From assembly GCA_016716635.1 (NCBI GenBank), contig JADJVZ010000014.1, positions 762,517 to 826,516 on the forward strand: a stretch of 64,000 bases of DNA, read 5' to 3'. Position numbers and translations under genes: made by a program. Within the stretch, counting starts at the first letter, position 1. Each line of letters starts with the position of its first letter. The notes beneath the pieces are model-generated. The model saw only the letters and a program-made list of their open reading frames with translations, ran no database searches and was not told the origin of the DNA. Positions 17,636-26,407 of this stretch are shown one piece after another. This DNA is from Micropruina sp. GTDB taxonomy: Bacteria > Actinomycetota > Actinomycetes > Propionibacteriales > Propionibacteriaceae.

Positions 17636-19075
17636 GTGGCAGGAATCTTGGTGGCGGGCACCTCGTCGGATGCAGGCAAGTCGCTGATCGTGGCCGGCCT
17701 GTGCCGGGCGTTGGCCCGCCGAGGCGTGCGGGTGGCCCCTTTCAAGGCACAGAACATGAGCAACAACTCGATGGTGTGCCGCGACGGTTCCGAGATCGGA
17801 CGCGCCCAATACCTCCAGGCGCTCGCGGCCGGGGTGGAGCCGTCGGCCATCCACAATCCCGTCCTGATCAAGCCCGCCACCGATCGCCGGGCGTTCATCG
17901 TCCTGCGGGGTCAACCCGGCGGGACGCTCGAAGCCGGTGAGTACGTCGGCGGACGCACCCACCTGGCGAGCGCGGCCTTCGCCGCCTACGAGGAACTCGT
18001 TGCGCAGTACGACCTCGTCATCGCCGAGGGCGCCGGCTCCCCCGCCGAGATCAACCTGCGGGCCGGCGACTACGTGAACTTCGGGCTCGCCCAGCGTTTC
18101 GACATGCCGGTGCTCCTCGTGGGCGACATCGACCGCGGCGGCGTCCTGGCGTCCATCTACGGCCACTGGGCGATCGTCGACGACGCGGATCGGAGCCGCT
18201 TGTCCGGGTACCTGATCAACAAGTTCCGGGGCGATCAGGCAGTTCTCGACCCGGGGTTGGACGAACTCACCGCCCGCACCGGCCTGCCGTGCTTGGGGGT
18301 CGTGCCGTGGCTGGATCAGGTGTGGCTCGATAGCGAAGACGCCCTCGCCTTCGCGAAGTGGCCCCGCCTGCCAGGCCGCGCGGGCGCGTTGCGGGTGGCG
18401 GCGATCCGCTTCCCACGGATCTCGAACGCCACCGATCTGGACGCTCTGGCCGCCGAGCCAGGCCTGGACGTTTTCGTCACGGCCAGCCCCTCGGACATCG
18501 CGGGCGCCGATCTCGTGGTGCTGCCCGGCAGCCGCAGCACGCTGGCCGACCTGGCGTGGTTGCGCCGCGTCGGCCTGGCAGATGCGCTGGTGCACCGGGC
18601 GGCAGCGGGCGGTCCGATCTTGGGCATCTGCGGCGGGTACCAGATGCTCGCCGAGGTGATCGACGATCCGATTGAGTCCGCGCGCGGCGTTGAACGTGGC
18701 CTGGGCCTGCTGCCTGCGCGCGTCACCTTCACCGAGGACAAGGTTCTCGGGCAACCCTTCGGCTGGTGGCAAGGGCATCCCGTGACCGGCTACGAGATCC
18801 ACCACGGGATCGTCGAGACCACCGAGGGCGAACCCTTCTTGGACGGCATCCGTGTCGGCAACACCTGGGGCACGATCTGGCATGGCGCCTTCGAATGCGA
18901 CGACTTCCGCCGCGCCTGGCTCAGCGACCTGGCCGCCACGGTCGGATCCTCCTGGACGCCCGCGCCCGACGCCCCGGGATTCGCAGCGCGCCGCACCCAG
19001 ATGTTGGACGATCTGGCTGACGCCCTTGAAGCCCACGTCGACCTGGATGCCCTCCTGGCGCTGGCTGGCCGCTAG
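17636..19075 (+). CDS. cobQ: Cobyric acid synthase
   Basis: A 479-residue glutamine-dependent amidotransferase that amidates positions b, d, e and g of adenosylcobyrinate a,c-diamide. The N-terminal dethiobiotin-synthetase-like domain starts with the P-loop AGTSSDAGKS and has FKAQNMSNNS. The C-terminal type-1 glutaminase-like domain has the nucleophile motif GICGGYQML and later YEIHHG. A GTG at 17636 gives the normal N terminus (VAGILVAGTSSDAGKS); the open frame further upstream lacks conserved residues. It converges with the cbiO-led end of the cobalt transport operon. Confidence 0.94.
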   Translation: MAGILVAGTSSDAGKSLIVAGLCRALARRGVRVAPFKAQNMSNNSMVCRDGSEIGRAQYLQALAAGVEPSAIHNPVLIKPATDRRAFIVLRGQPGGTLEAGEYVGGRTHLASAAFAAYEELVAQYDLVIAEGAGSPAEINLRAGDYVNFGLAQRFDMPVLLVGDIDRGGVLASIYGHWAIVDDADRSRLSGYLINKFRGDQAVLDPGLDELTARTGLPCLGVVPWLDQVWLDSEDALAFAKWPRLPGRAGALRVAAIRFPRISNATDLDALAAEPGLDVFVTASPSDIAGADLVVLPGSRSTLADLAWLRRVGLADALVHRAAAGGPILGICGGYQMLAEVIDDPIESARGVERGLGLLPARVTFTEDKVLGQPFGWWQGHPVTGYEIHHGIVETTEGEPFLDGIRVGNTWGTIWHGAFECDDFRRAWLSDLAATVGSSWTPAPDAPGFAARRTQMLDDLADALEAHVDLDALLALAGR

Positions 19076-19086
19076 CCCCTGGACGC

Positions 19087-19929
19087 TCACGCCACGCCCC
19101 CCACGGATCCAACCCCAACACCGGCCTGCGCAGCGGCGACCAGCCCCGCGACGTCCCTGATCCCCGACGGGTCCAGCCCCAGCCCGGCCGCCGCCTCCAG
19201 CACCCACGGCTGGCGCAGTCGGGCGGCCTCGACCAAACCCGGGTCCGACAACAACTCAGCTGCGGAACCGTGCCGCACCTGGCCCTGGACCAAGACGGCC
19301 ACCGAATCGGCAAAGGCGAGAGCGAAGTCCACGTCGTGGGTGGCGATCATCACGGTGGTGTTCCCACGCCGCAAGCTGTCCAGGGCGGCCACGAGTTCCT
19401 GGACGCCGTGGGGGTCGAGGCCGGCCGTTGGCTCGTCCAACAGAATGACCGACGGACGCATCGCCAGCGCTCCAGCCAGGGCCACCCGTTTGCGCTGACC
19501 GAAGGACAACTCGTGGATCGGACGCTCGGCCAGATCCTCGATCGCGAGCGCCGCCAACGCCTGCGCCACCCGCTCACGGACAGCGGCCTCGTCCAGACCC
19601 AGGTTCAACGGCCCAAAAGACACATCACGAAAGACGTCAGCGGCGAACAGTTGATCGTCGGGGTTTTGCGCCACCAGCTGTACCCGTTGCCGGTGGGCGC
19701 GAAGCCCCGCGCGCCCAAAGTCGAGGGGGACCCCGTCGACGAGCACCTGTCCGCTGAGGGGCCGCAGCGAGCCTGCCAACGTTCGCAGCAACGTCGTCTT
19801 GCCCGACCCGTTGGCGCCGAGCAAGGCCAGGCACTGGCCTGTCGGGAGGCTGACACTGGCGTCGGTCAGGACGGGATGCCCCCCGAACGCGACATGCAGC
19901 GCGGTGGCAGACAGGAAATGAGGGCTCAT
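19087..19929 (-). CDS. cbiO: Cobalt ECF transporter ATPase
   Basis: A 280-residue ABC ATPase. Walker A GANGSGKT (residues 38-45), signature LSFGQRKRVALAGAL, Walker B VILLDEPTAGLD and the switch histidine in IATHDVDFAL are all present. It powers CbiMNQ-mediated cobalt import. The ATG at 19929 overlaps the cbiQ stop as ATGA, which argues for this start over an ATG five codons upstream. The C-terminal ~50 residues extend beyond the ATPase core. Last gene of cbiM-cbiN-cbiQ-cbiO. Confidence 0.94.
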   Translation of the reverse strand: MSPHFLSATALHVAFGGHPVLTDASVSLPTGQCLALLGANGSGKTTLLRTLAGSLRPLSGQVLVDGVPLDFGRAGLRAHRQRVQLVAQNPDDQLFAADVFRDVSFGPLNLGLDEAAVRERVAQALAALAIEDLAERPIHELSFGQRKRVALAGALAMRPSVILLDEPTAGLDPHGVQELVAALDSLRRGNTTVMIATHDVDFALAFADSVAVLVQGQVRHGSAAELLSDPGLVEAARLRQPWVLEAAAGLGLDPSGIRDVAGLVAAAQAGVGVGSVGGVA

Positions 19930-20684
19930 CGGCTCACCGGCCAAGCGGCAGATCCGGCCACGAGGACGGCCACCGTGACCAGGCTGGCCAGCAGAAACCG
20001 TGTCGATCTCCGCCGCGTCGGTTCGACGGTCCGCAGTGTGTCTTCGTAGCCACGTCCGATCAAACCGGCCTCGAGTCGGCGGGCCTGATCCCAGCTCCGC
20101 ACCAACAGCGCCGACGTGCCCAGCGAGGCGGACCTCATGGTGGCCGACCGCGTGGCAAACCCCAGTCGGACCGCCTGCGCCTCATGGATGGCGCCCGCGG
20201 TCACCAACAACCCCGTGGTGAAGCGATAGATCAGCGACGCGATCTCGATCAGGGCATCGGGCACTCGGGCGCGGCGCAGCGCCGCGAACAGATCGACCAT
20301 GGGGGTGGAACACGCCAGCGTGAACATCGCCAGCGTGGCTGCGCTCGCCCGGATCGCGAGGCCTCCCGCCGTCGTCAGCCCGTCGGCGGTGACCAAGAAC
20401 TGAACGCCGTTCTCCCACCGGATACTCACCGCCACGGCCGCGGCCCCCATCAGGATGGAGACCCCGGGCAGCCAGCTGAGCCGACCCAGTCGTGCCCAGC
20501 CGACACCGATCGGACCGAGCAGCAGCACCATGGCGACGGCCGCCACTCCGACACCGCCGGGCACGGGTGGCAGCGTGATGGCCGCGCCCATCAGCCCCAG
20601 GGACAAGAGGCCTTTGTCGCGGACCGAACGCGTCCGCCAGGGACTCGTCCACGCCGCGTGATCCAACGCGAGTCCTCGCGCCAT
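19926..20684 (-). CDS. cbiQ: Cobalt ECF transporter T component
   Basis: A 252-residue membrane protein with about five hydrophobic segments, in the CbiQ/EcfT family. The cytoplasmic coupling region shows the family's Ala-Arg-Gly-like pattern in RRLEAGLIGRGYEDTLR, next to SWDQARR. It transmits the CbiO power stroke to the CbiMN cobalt-binding unit. Its start overlaps the cbiN stop (TGATG) and its stop overlaps the cbiO start, so the operon is tightly coupled. Confidence 0.92.
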   Translation of the reverse strand: MARGLALDHAAWTSPWRTRSVRDKGLLSLGLMGAAITLPPVPGGVGVAAVAMVLLLGPIGVGWARLGRLSWLPGVSILMGAAAVAVSIRWENGVQFLVTADGLTTAGGLAIRASAATLAMFTLACSTPMVDLFAALRRARVPDALIEIASLIYRFTTGLLVTAGAIHEAQAVRLGFATRSATMRSASLGTSALLVRSWDQARRLEAGLIGRGYEDTLRTVEPTRRRSTRFLLASLVTVAVLVAGSAAWPVSR

Positions 20685-21001
20685 CAGTCGCCCGTCCTCG
20701 CGGGGGCAGGGTGCCGACGTCCCCAGAGCGCGCCGACAGCGAACCCCAACACCGTGCCCCCGAGCCCCGCCTGGAGGGCGAAAAGTCCAGACTCGACCTC
20801 GGCGGAGCCGGGATTGAACCAGGGCTGGAACCAGGGAACGTAGTCCGGATCGGACTGCTGAATGGCGGCCGTGGCGACCGAATCCGTTCCGCCAAACGGC
20901 GTTGCCGTGCTGGTGTGTTGACTCCCGAACGCCAGGCTCATCCCGAAAATCAGGACCAACGCCGCCAGCAGCGCCGCCGTGGTCAGCCGCTTGCGTGTCA
21001 T
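20684..21001 (-). CDS. cbiN: Cobalt transport protein CbiN
   Basis: A 105-residue protein with two membrane helices, residues ~8-26 and ~70-92, flanking an extracytoplasmic loop (about 27-69) containing SDPDYVPWFQPWF. That layout is the CbiN signature. CbiN assists metal loading of CbiM. The ATG at 21001 follows the cbiM stop by one base. An upstream open stretch in the same frame is antisense-like and excluded. Confidence 0.9.
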   Translation of the reverse strand: MTRKRLTTAALLAALVLIFGMSLAFGSQHTSTATPFGGTDSVATAAIQQSDPDYVPWFQPWFNPGSAEVESGLFALQAGLGGTVLGFAVGALWGRRHPAPARTGD

Positions 21002-21002
21002 G

Positions 21003-21683
21003 TCAGGCCACCGCCTCGGGGAGCGCGGGCACCACGCCGAGGCGCTGCAGTTCAGGGCCCGCGATATCGAGCAGAACCCGGAACACCAGCACTCCGAGGA
21101 TGCCTTCCGCGATGGCGAGGGGCACCTGCGTGAACGCAAACACCCCCAAGAATTTGGTCATCGCCCCCGCCAATCCGGACACCGGATCGGGGAAGGCCAA
21201 AGCCAGCTGGAAGCTCGTCATCAGGTAGGTGGTGAAATCGGCCAACGCCAAGGCCAGGAAGATTCCCACCCTGTCGGACCAGCCGAAACGCCGCGCGAGC
21301 CGCCACGACCCGTACCCCACGAACGGGCCCACAATGCCCATGCTGAACACGTTCGCACCCAAGGTCGTGATGCCGCCATGAGCCAGGAGGAGCGCCTGGA
21401 AGAGGAGCACGATCGTGGACAAGAACGCCATCACCGGCGGCCGAAACAGCACAGCCCCCAGCCCCGTCCCGGTGGGATGGGACGAACTGCCCGAGATCGA
21501 CGGCAGCTTGATGGAGGACAGCACGAAGGTGAAGGCACCCGCGGCCGCCAGCAGAAGGCGGGCTTCGGGCTGTTCCTTGGATTGTTGGATGACCCGCCGA
21601 CCCCCGTGAATGACGAACGGCGCCGACGCCAGGTACCACGCAACGCAGTGGGTGGCAGGCAGAAAACCCTCAGCGATATGCAT
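21003..21683 (-). CDS. cbiM: Cobalt transport protein CbiM
   Basis: A 226-residue substrate-binding membrane component of the cobalt ECF transporter. The invariant N terminus MHIAEGFLP, whose Met, His and amino group bind the metal, fixes the start at 21683 even though the frame is open further up. The family motifs HPTGTGLGAVLF and PFVGYGSWRLARR follow, with about six to seven membrane segments. First gene of the cbiMNQO operon; a cobalamin riboswitch lies directly upstream. Confidence 0.94.
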   Translation of the reverse strand: MHIAEGFLPATHCVAWYLASAPFVIHGGRRVIQQSKEQPEARLLLAAAGAFTFVLSSIKLPSISGSSSHPTGTGLGAVLFRPPVMAFLSTIVLLFQALLLAHGGITTLGANVFSMGIVGPFVGYGSWRLARRFGWSDRVGIFLALALADFTTYLMTSFQLALAFPDPVSGLAGAMTKFLGVFAFTQVPLAIAEGILGVLVFRVLLDIAGPELQRLGVVPALPEAVA

Positions 21684-21699
21684 CGACGAGTTCCCCTTT

Positions 21700-21830
21700 T
21701 CGGTGGCGTGGCCGCAGGAACCGTCACCCACGGACGTATCTGACTCCCCCATCGCTGGGGACACAGTGGCCCGACCGTCTCGGAGTTTCACCGAGTTCCG
21801 TGCCGTGGATGGCACCTCGATCCTTGCACG
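21700..21830 (-). promoter_or_regulatory. Cobalamin riboswitch upstream of cbiM
   Basis: Read on the minus strand the leader contains, in order, GGAACTCGGTGAAACTCCGA, the B12 box core GGGCCACTGTG (21763-21772 region) and GAGTCAGATAC (about 21737-21748), followed by a C-rich segment. These are the conserved blocks of the AdoCbl riboswitch. It precedes cbiM by about 20-150 bp, so cobalt uptake should fall when cobalamin is sufficient. Boundaries are approximate. Confidence 0.88.
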
Positions 21831-21882
21831 GCCCTAGGACGGATTGTCACCAGGGTCGTCCTGCGGGATCACCGCCCTGGCC

Positions 21883-22470
21883 TCACGATTTGGTAGCCGC
21901 CCAGGTGGTGACCGTCCGCAGCGGCCGGAAGCCCGTGAAGCGTCCGAGCGGTTCCCCGACTTCGACCGCCACCCGGTTCAGTTCCCCGGCCCAGCGGGTA
22001 AACGCCTCCAGCAGCACCGCATCGGAGTCAGCCGTCACGCTATGCGCCACCAAGCGACCACCAGAGGGCAGCCGCTCCCAGCAGCGGCGCAGCAGCGCCG
22101 TATCGAGCCCGCCACCGACGAACACCGCATCCGGCTCGGGGAGGTGGTCCAAGGCGTCGCTCGCGTCGGCGGTCACCACGGCAAGCTGATCGGCCACGCC
22201 GAGATTGCCCGCGTTGGTGAGGATCCGCGAGACCCGCTCCGGGTTGCGTTCCACGGCCACCGCCAGATTGGTGGGATGCAGCCGACACCACTCGATACCG
22301 ATGGACCCGGTGCCAGCACCCAGGTCCCACAGCCGCTCTCCTGCGGTCGGTGCGAGCATCGCCAACGCATGCGCACGAAGCACACGTTTGGTGAGCAGGC
22401 CGTCCGTGACGAAGGCCTCATCAGGCAGGCCCGCGCTCAGTTGTTCGCGGATATCGCGTTCGTCACCCAT
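21883..22470 (-). CDS. cbiT: Cobalt-precorrin-6B (C15)-methyltransferase (decarboxylating)
   Basis: A 195-residue class I SAM methyltransferase of the CbiT family (the C-terminal half of CobL). It has the glycine-rich motif WDLGAGTGSIGIEW and later DAVFVGGGLD. CbiT methylates C15 and decarboxylates the C12 side chain. The ATG at 22470 with AAGGTG six bases ahead gives normal length; the long upstream open frame is antisense to cobO. It stands alone, away from cbiE, and is transcribed towards the cbiM leader. Confidence 0.9.
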   Translation of the reverse strand: MGDERDIREQLSAGLPDEAFVTDGLLTKRVLRAHALAMLAPTAGERLWDLGAGTGSIGIEWCRLHPTNLAVAVERNPERVSRILTNAGNLGVADQLAVVTADASDALDHLPEPDAVFVGGGLDTALLRRCWERLPSGGRLVAHSVTADSDAVLLEAFTRWAGELNRVAVEVGEPLGRFTGFRPLRTVTTWAATKS

Positions 22471-22545
22471 GTCCAGCACCTTAGCCAGATGGGGCACAAT
22501 CGGGATTCGTGAGCATTCGTCAGGCGCCCGCGGGCCAACGATCCG

Positions 22546-23169
22546 GTGTCTGCCGTGGCTGAAGAGAGGCCCGCACCCCCCACGGACGACGGGCTCACCA
22601 CCCGGCAGCGACGCTTGCGTCCGGCGCTCATCGTGAACACCGGGGACGGGAAAGGGAAGACCACGGCAGCCATGGGGCTCGCATTGCGTGGCTGGCATCA
22701 GGGCTGGTCCATCGGGGTATTCCAGTTTCTGAAGTCCGGGGCTTGGCCCGCCGGCGAGCGGGCGGCGTTGGAGGCGCTCGGCGCCGAACATGAGCGAACC
22801 GGGGCGGGCGGCGAGGTCGCCTGGTTTGCCTCGGGCGTCGGACGAACGAAGGCCCACCGACCCGCCGCCGAACCCGACCACATCGAGGCTGCGCAGAGCG
22901 CCTGGGCCGAGGTTCGGGAACGACTCGGCACCGAGCGCCACCAGCTTTACGTGCTGGACGAGTTCACGTATCCGCTGGCCCGGGGCTGGGTCGATCTCGA
23001 CGAGGTGCTGACGACGCTGCAGGATCGTCCGGGCGTCCAACACGTCGTTGTCACCGGACGCAACGCGCCCGCCCGGCTACTGGAGATCGCCACCACGGTC
23101 ACGGAGATGACCAAACGCAAACACCCCTACGACACCGGCCAGCGCGGACAGGCGGGCATCGAATGGTGA
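22546..23169 (+). CDS. cobO: Cob(I)yrinic acid a,c-diamide adenosyltransferase
   Basis: A 207-residue CobO/BtuR adenosyltransferase. The P-loop GDGKGKTT is at residues 33-40, the FLKSG motif follows, then VLDEFTYPL and TGRNAP near the end, and the chain ends in the usual ..KHPYDTGQRGQAGIEW. It attaches the 5'-deoxyadenosyl group to cobalt. GTG start at 22546. The stop codon region overlaps the next gene by 7 bp (ATGGTGA), so translation is coupled to cobB-cobC. Confidence 0.93.
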   Translation: MSAVAEERPAPPTDDGLTTRQRRLRPALIVNTGDGKGKTTAAMGLALRGWHQGWSIGVFQFLKSGAWPAGERAALEALGAEHERTGAGGEVAWFASGVGRTKAHRPAAEPDHIEAAQSAWAEVRERLGTERHQLYVLDEFTYPLARGWVDLDEVLTTLQDRPGVQHVVVTGRNAPARLLEIATTVTEMTKRKHPYDTGQRGQAGIEW

Positions 23170-25634
23170 CCATCCCACGGCTCGTCGTGGCCGCCAGCGC
23201 CTCCTCGGCGGGGAAGACCACTGTCGCCACCGGGTTGATGGCGGCGCTGCGTGCCGTCGGACGCGAGGTCGCGGGTTTCAAGGTCGGCCCCGACTACATC
23301 GACCCCGGCTACCACGGCATGGCAACCGGACGCCCCGGCCGCAACCTCGACGCCGTGCTCACCAGCGAGGCGCTGGTCCCGACGCTCTTTGCGCACGGCG
23401 TCCTGACCCCAACCCCGGCCGATGTCGCCATCATCGAGGGGGTGATGGGGCTGTTCGACGGACAGCTTGGCCGCGACGGTTTCGGGTCCACCGCGCACAT
23501 CGCCCGCCTCCTGGGGGCCCCGATCGTGCTCGTGGTGGACGCGTCCGGATCGTCGCGCACCGCTGCCGCGGCCGCGTTGGGGCTGCGGACCTTCGATCCG
23601 CGCGTGCGCATTGCGGGCGTGATCGTGAACCGAGTCGCCAGCGCCCGGCACGCGTCCGAGCTCGCCACGGTGTTCCAGCAGGCGGGGCTGCCGGTCTTGG
23701 GCATGGTGCCGCGGACGTCGGCCATCACGGCCCCCTCACGACATTTGGGATTGGTGCCCGCCGCCGAACGCGAGGAGTCGGCCGCCACCGTGGCTGCTCT
23801 GGCGGCCCACATCGCCGAGCACGTCGACCTGGACGCCGTGATGGCGCTAGCTGCCACGGCCGCGTCGCTGGACGTCGTCCCTTGGGATCCCGCCACCGTG
23901 ACCAGTCGCGTTCTCGGGCGTCCGCGGGTGGGGGTCCTTGGTGGGCGCGCGTTCACCTTCCGCTACCCCGAGAACACCGAGTTGCTGACGGCTGCAGGGT
24001 GCGAGGTCGTCGAGATCGACCCGCTGCACGACACCTCGCTGCCGGACGACCTCGCCGGGCTTTGCATCGGGGGTGGTTTCCCCGAGGTCCATGCGGCTGA
24101 GCTCAGCGGCAACGCTGCCCTGCGCGCCGCCATCGCCGCCGCCGTCGCGGGCGGGCTGCCCACCGTCGCCGAATGCGCGGGGCTGCTGTACCTCGCCGAG
24201 CACCTGGACGGCCACCCCATGGTGGGGGCGATCCCCGCCACCGGACGCATGACGCCTCGGCTCACGATGGGCTACCGGACGGCCACCGCCGCCGTCGACA
24301 CCGTGTTGGCCGAAGCGGGTGACGAGGTCGTCGGGCACGAGTTTCACCGGACGCACCTCACCCCACCCCACGGCCCCAGCCCCGCGTGGGAGTGGCTGGA
24401 CAAGGCCGAGGGCTTCTCCCTCGATCCGGCAGGGGTGGGGCGTCCGACGTTGCACGCGTCCTACCTGCATCTGCACTGGGCCGGGCGACCGGCGCTGGCG
24501 CAACGCTTCGCTGAGGCGGCCGCGGCTTACCGTCGTCCGACCGCGGGCCACGACGCACATCCCGGGCGGCCGATCCTCGACGGCATCGATCTGCACCATC
24601 ACGGCGACCACGACACCGGCCCGGATCTCATCGATCTGGCGGTCAACGTCATGCTGCCCGGGCCGCCGGACTGGCTGGCACACGAGATTGAGCAGACGCT
24701 CCCCACGCTGGGCGACTACCCCGACCTCACCGCCGCCCGGTCGGCGATCGCCCGGCTCCACGGCGTCTCGGAGGCGATGGTGCTGCCGACCAGCGGCGGG
24801 GCCGAAGCCTTCGTGCTGATCGCGCGCACGCTCCAGGCCAAGCATCCGCTCGTGGTCCATCCCCAGTTCACCGAGCCGGAAGCGGCCCTGCGCGCCGCAG
24901 GGCATGCCGTCCAGCGCTGGCTGCTGCCCGTCACTCTCGGGTCCACGACCCCACCGTTGGGCGAGCTTCCGGGATGGGCCGACGCGGTGTTTGTGGGCAA
25001 CCCCACCAACCCGACCGGGTGGCTGCACCGCCGCGACGAGCTGCTCGCCGCCGGACGTGATCGGTTGCTCGTGGTCGATGAAGCGTTCATGGACGCCACC
25101 GACGAGCGCGAATCCCTCATCGCCGCCGACATGCCCCAGCGGCTGGTGGTGCGTTCGCTGTCGAAGACCTGGGGGCTGGCGGGACTGCGGCTCGGCTACG
25201 TGGTCGGTGACCCCGCCCTCATCGAGCGGCTTGCCGCGGCGCAACCCGCCTGGCCCCTCTCGGCCCCCGCCGCTGCCGCCCTCATCGCCACCAGCACCCC
25301 GGGCGCCCTCGCCGAGGCCACGAGGCGTTACCGCGACCTGGCGGCGCACCGGGAGCACCTCGTGGCCGCGCTCGCCCAGGCGGGCTTCGCCACCCTGCCG
25401 TCCCAGGCGCCGTTCGTCCTCATCGAGACCTCCCCGTGCGGACCTGCGTCCGTGCGGCCCGCCCTCGCTGCTGCCGGGTTCGCGGTGCGCCGCGGGGAGT
25501 CGTTCCCCGGCCTTGGGCCCACCTGGATCCGCGTCAAGGTGCCGGAGCCCGCCACCGCGCACGCCTTCGTGGCCGCCCTCGCGCGACTCCGGCAACCGTC
25601 CGAGCCCACCACCGTCGAAGGGACCCCCCGATGA
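23163..25634 (+). CDS. Fused cobyrinate a,c-diamide synthase (CobB/CbiA) and threonine-phosphate decarboxylase-like aminotransferase (CobC)
   Basis: One 823-residue chain. Residues 1 to ~455 are CobB/CbiA: an N-terminal P-loop ASASSAGKTTVATG, FKVGPDYIDPGYH, and a glutaminase-like domain with nucleophile Cys338 in AECAGLLYL. It amidates the a and c side chains. From ~475 to the end is a class I/II PLP aminotransferase of the CobC/CobD type, with NPTNPTG and the PLP lysine Lys668 in SLSKTWGLAGLRLGY. This makes or delivers the aminopropanol-phosphate arm. The two domains join through a short His/Gly-rich linker (HHHGDHDTG). Usually these are separate genes. No frame disruption is seen, so the fusion looks genuine. 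Its stop overlaps cobF (ATGA). Confidence 0.93.
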   Translation: MVTIPRLVVAASASSAGKTTVATGLMAALRAVGREVAGFKVGPDYIDPGYHGMATGRPGRNLDAVLTSEALVPTLFAHGVLTPTPADVAIIEGVMGLFDGQLGRDGFGSTAHIARLLGAPIVLVVDASGSSRTAAAAALGLRTFDPRVRIAGVIVNRVASARHASELATVFQQAGLPVLGMVPRTSAITAPSRHLGLVPAAEREESAATVAALAAHIAEHVDLDAVMALAATAASLDVVPWDPATVTSRVLGRPRVGVLGGRAFTFRYPENTELLTAAGCEVVEIDPLHDTSLPDDLAGLCIGGGFPEVHAAELSGNAALRAAIAAAVAGGLPTVAECAGLLYLAEHLDGHPMVGAIPATGRMTPRLTMGYRTATAAVDTVLAEAGDEVVGHEFHRTHLTPPHGPSPAWEWLDKAEGFSLDPAGVGRPTLHASYLHLHWAGRPALAQRFAEAAAAYRRPTAGHDAHPGRPILDGIDLHHHGDHDTGPDLIDLAVNVMLPGPPDWLAHEIEQTLPTLGDYPDLTAARSAIARLHGVSEAMVLPTSGGAEAFVLIARTLQAKHPLVVHPQFTEPEAALRAAGHAVQRWLLPVTLGSTTPPLGELPGWADAVFVGNPTNPTGWLHRRDELLAAGRDRLLVVDEAFMDATDERESLIAADMPQRLVVRSLSKTWGLAGLRLGYVVGDPALIERLAAAQPAWPLSAPAAAALIATSTPGALAEATRRYRDLAAHREHLVAALAQAGFATLPSQAPFVLIETSPCGPASVRPALAAAGFAVRRGESFPGLGPTWIRVKVPEPATAHAFVAALARLRQPSEPTTVEGTPR

Positions 25635-26407
25635 GCCGAGAACTGCTGTTGATCGGCATTGGTGCGGGAGATCCGGATTGGATCACCCTGGAAGCCGTCC
25701 GGGCCATCGGACGCCTGGATGTCTTGTTCGTCGTGGTGAAGCAAGACGAGTTGGACGATCTCGTCCAGGCCCGGCGCGACGTCATCGCCCGCCACCGAGA
25801 GGCGCCCCTCCGGCTCGTGGAGCTCCATGATCCGCCCCGCCCCTGGCGCACGGCCCCCGACTACAACGCGGCGGTGGCCCGCTGGCGCGCTCAGCGGTTG
25901 GCCCAGTGGACGGCCGCCGTCACCGACACGCTCGGCGAGGGGCAGGTCGGCGGATTCTTGGTGTGGGGGGATCCGGGCCTCTTCGAGAGCACGCTGGCCA
26001 TCGCCGACGAGTTGGTCGCGGACGCCCCGCCCACCTCCCCCATCAGCCTGCGCGTGATTCCCGGGATCAGCAGCGCGCTCGCGCTGGCGGCGCGGCACCG
26101 CATTCCGGTGAACCGGCAGGGCAAGGCCGTCCAGATCAGCCCGGCGCGACTGCTGCAGGACGGATTTCCAGACGGGATCGACGACGTCATCGTGATGCTG
26201 GACGGACGCCAAACCTTCGCCACGATCGACCCCACCGGCTTGGACATCTACTGGGGCGCCTACCTGGGCACCCCCGAGGAGATCCTCATCTCCGGGCCCC
26301 TTGCCGACGTGCGGGACGGGATCGTCGCGGTACGGGCCGAGGCGGCCGAGCGGGTGGGGTGGATGTTCGACACCTACCTGCTGCGCCGGTCAGGCGAGGC
26401 GCGCTGA
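25631..26407 (+). CDS. cobF: Precorrin-6A synthase (deacetylating)
   Basis: A 258-residue tetrapyrrole methylase. It has the N-terminal IGIGAGDPDWITLEA, FLVWGDPGLFEST and VIPGISSALALAARH of the CobF subgroup, and the family GFPDGIDDVIVMLDG segment. In the aerobic route CobF methylates C1 and removes the acetyl group. Start ATG at 25631 overlaps the cobB-cobC stop. The 3' end overlaps the convergent cobK by 18 bp. Its presence beside CbiG and CbiX is odd, because early-cobalt pathways use CbiD for this step. Confidence 0.9.
   Translation: MSRELLLIGIGAGDPDWITLEAVRAIGRLDVLFVVVKQDELDDLVQARRDVIARHREAPLRLVELHDPPRPWRTAPDYNAAVARWRAQRLAQWTAAVTDTLGEGQVGGFLVWGDPGLFESTLAIADELVADAPPTSPISLRVIPGISSALALAARHRIPVNRQGKAVQISPARLLQDGFPDGIDDVIVMLDGRQTFATIDPTGLDIYWGAYLGTPEEILISGPLADVRDGIVAVRAEAAERVGWMFDTYLLRRSGEAR

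Noticed and set aside
16508..19207. 900-codon frame including cobT and continuing opposite cobQ
   Set aside because: Only the 347 residues from the ATG at 17551 resemble CobT; the upstream part is antisense to cobQ.
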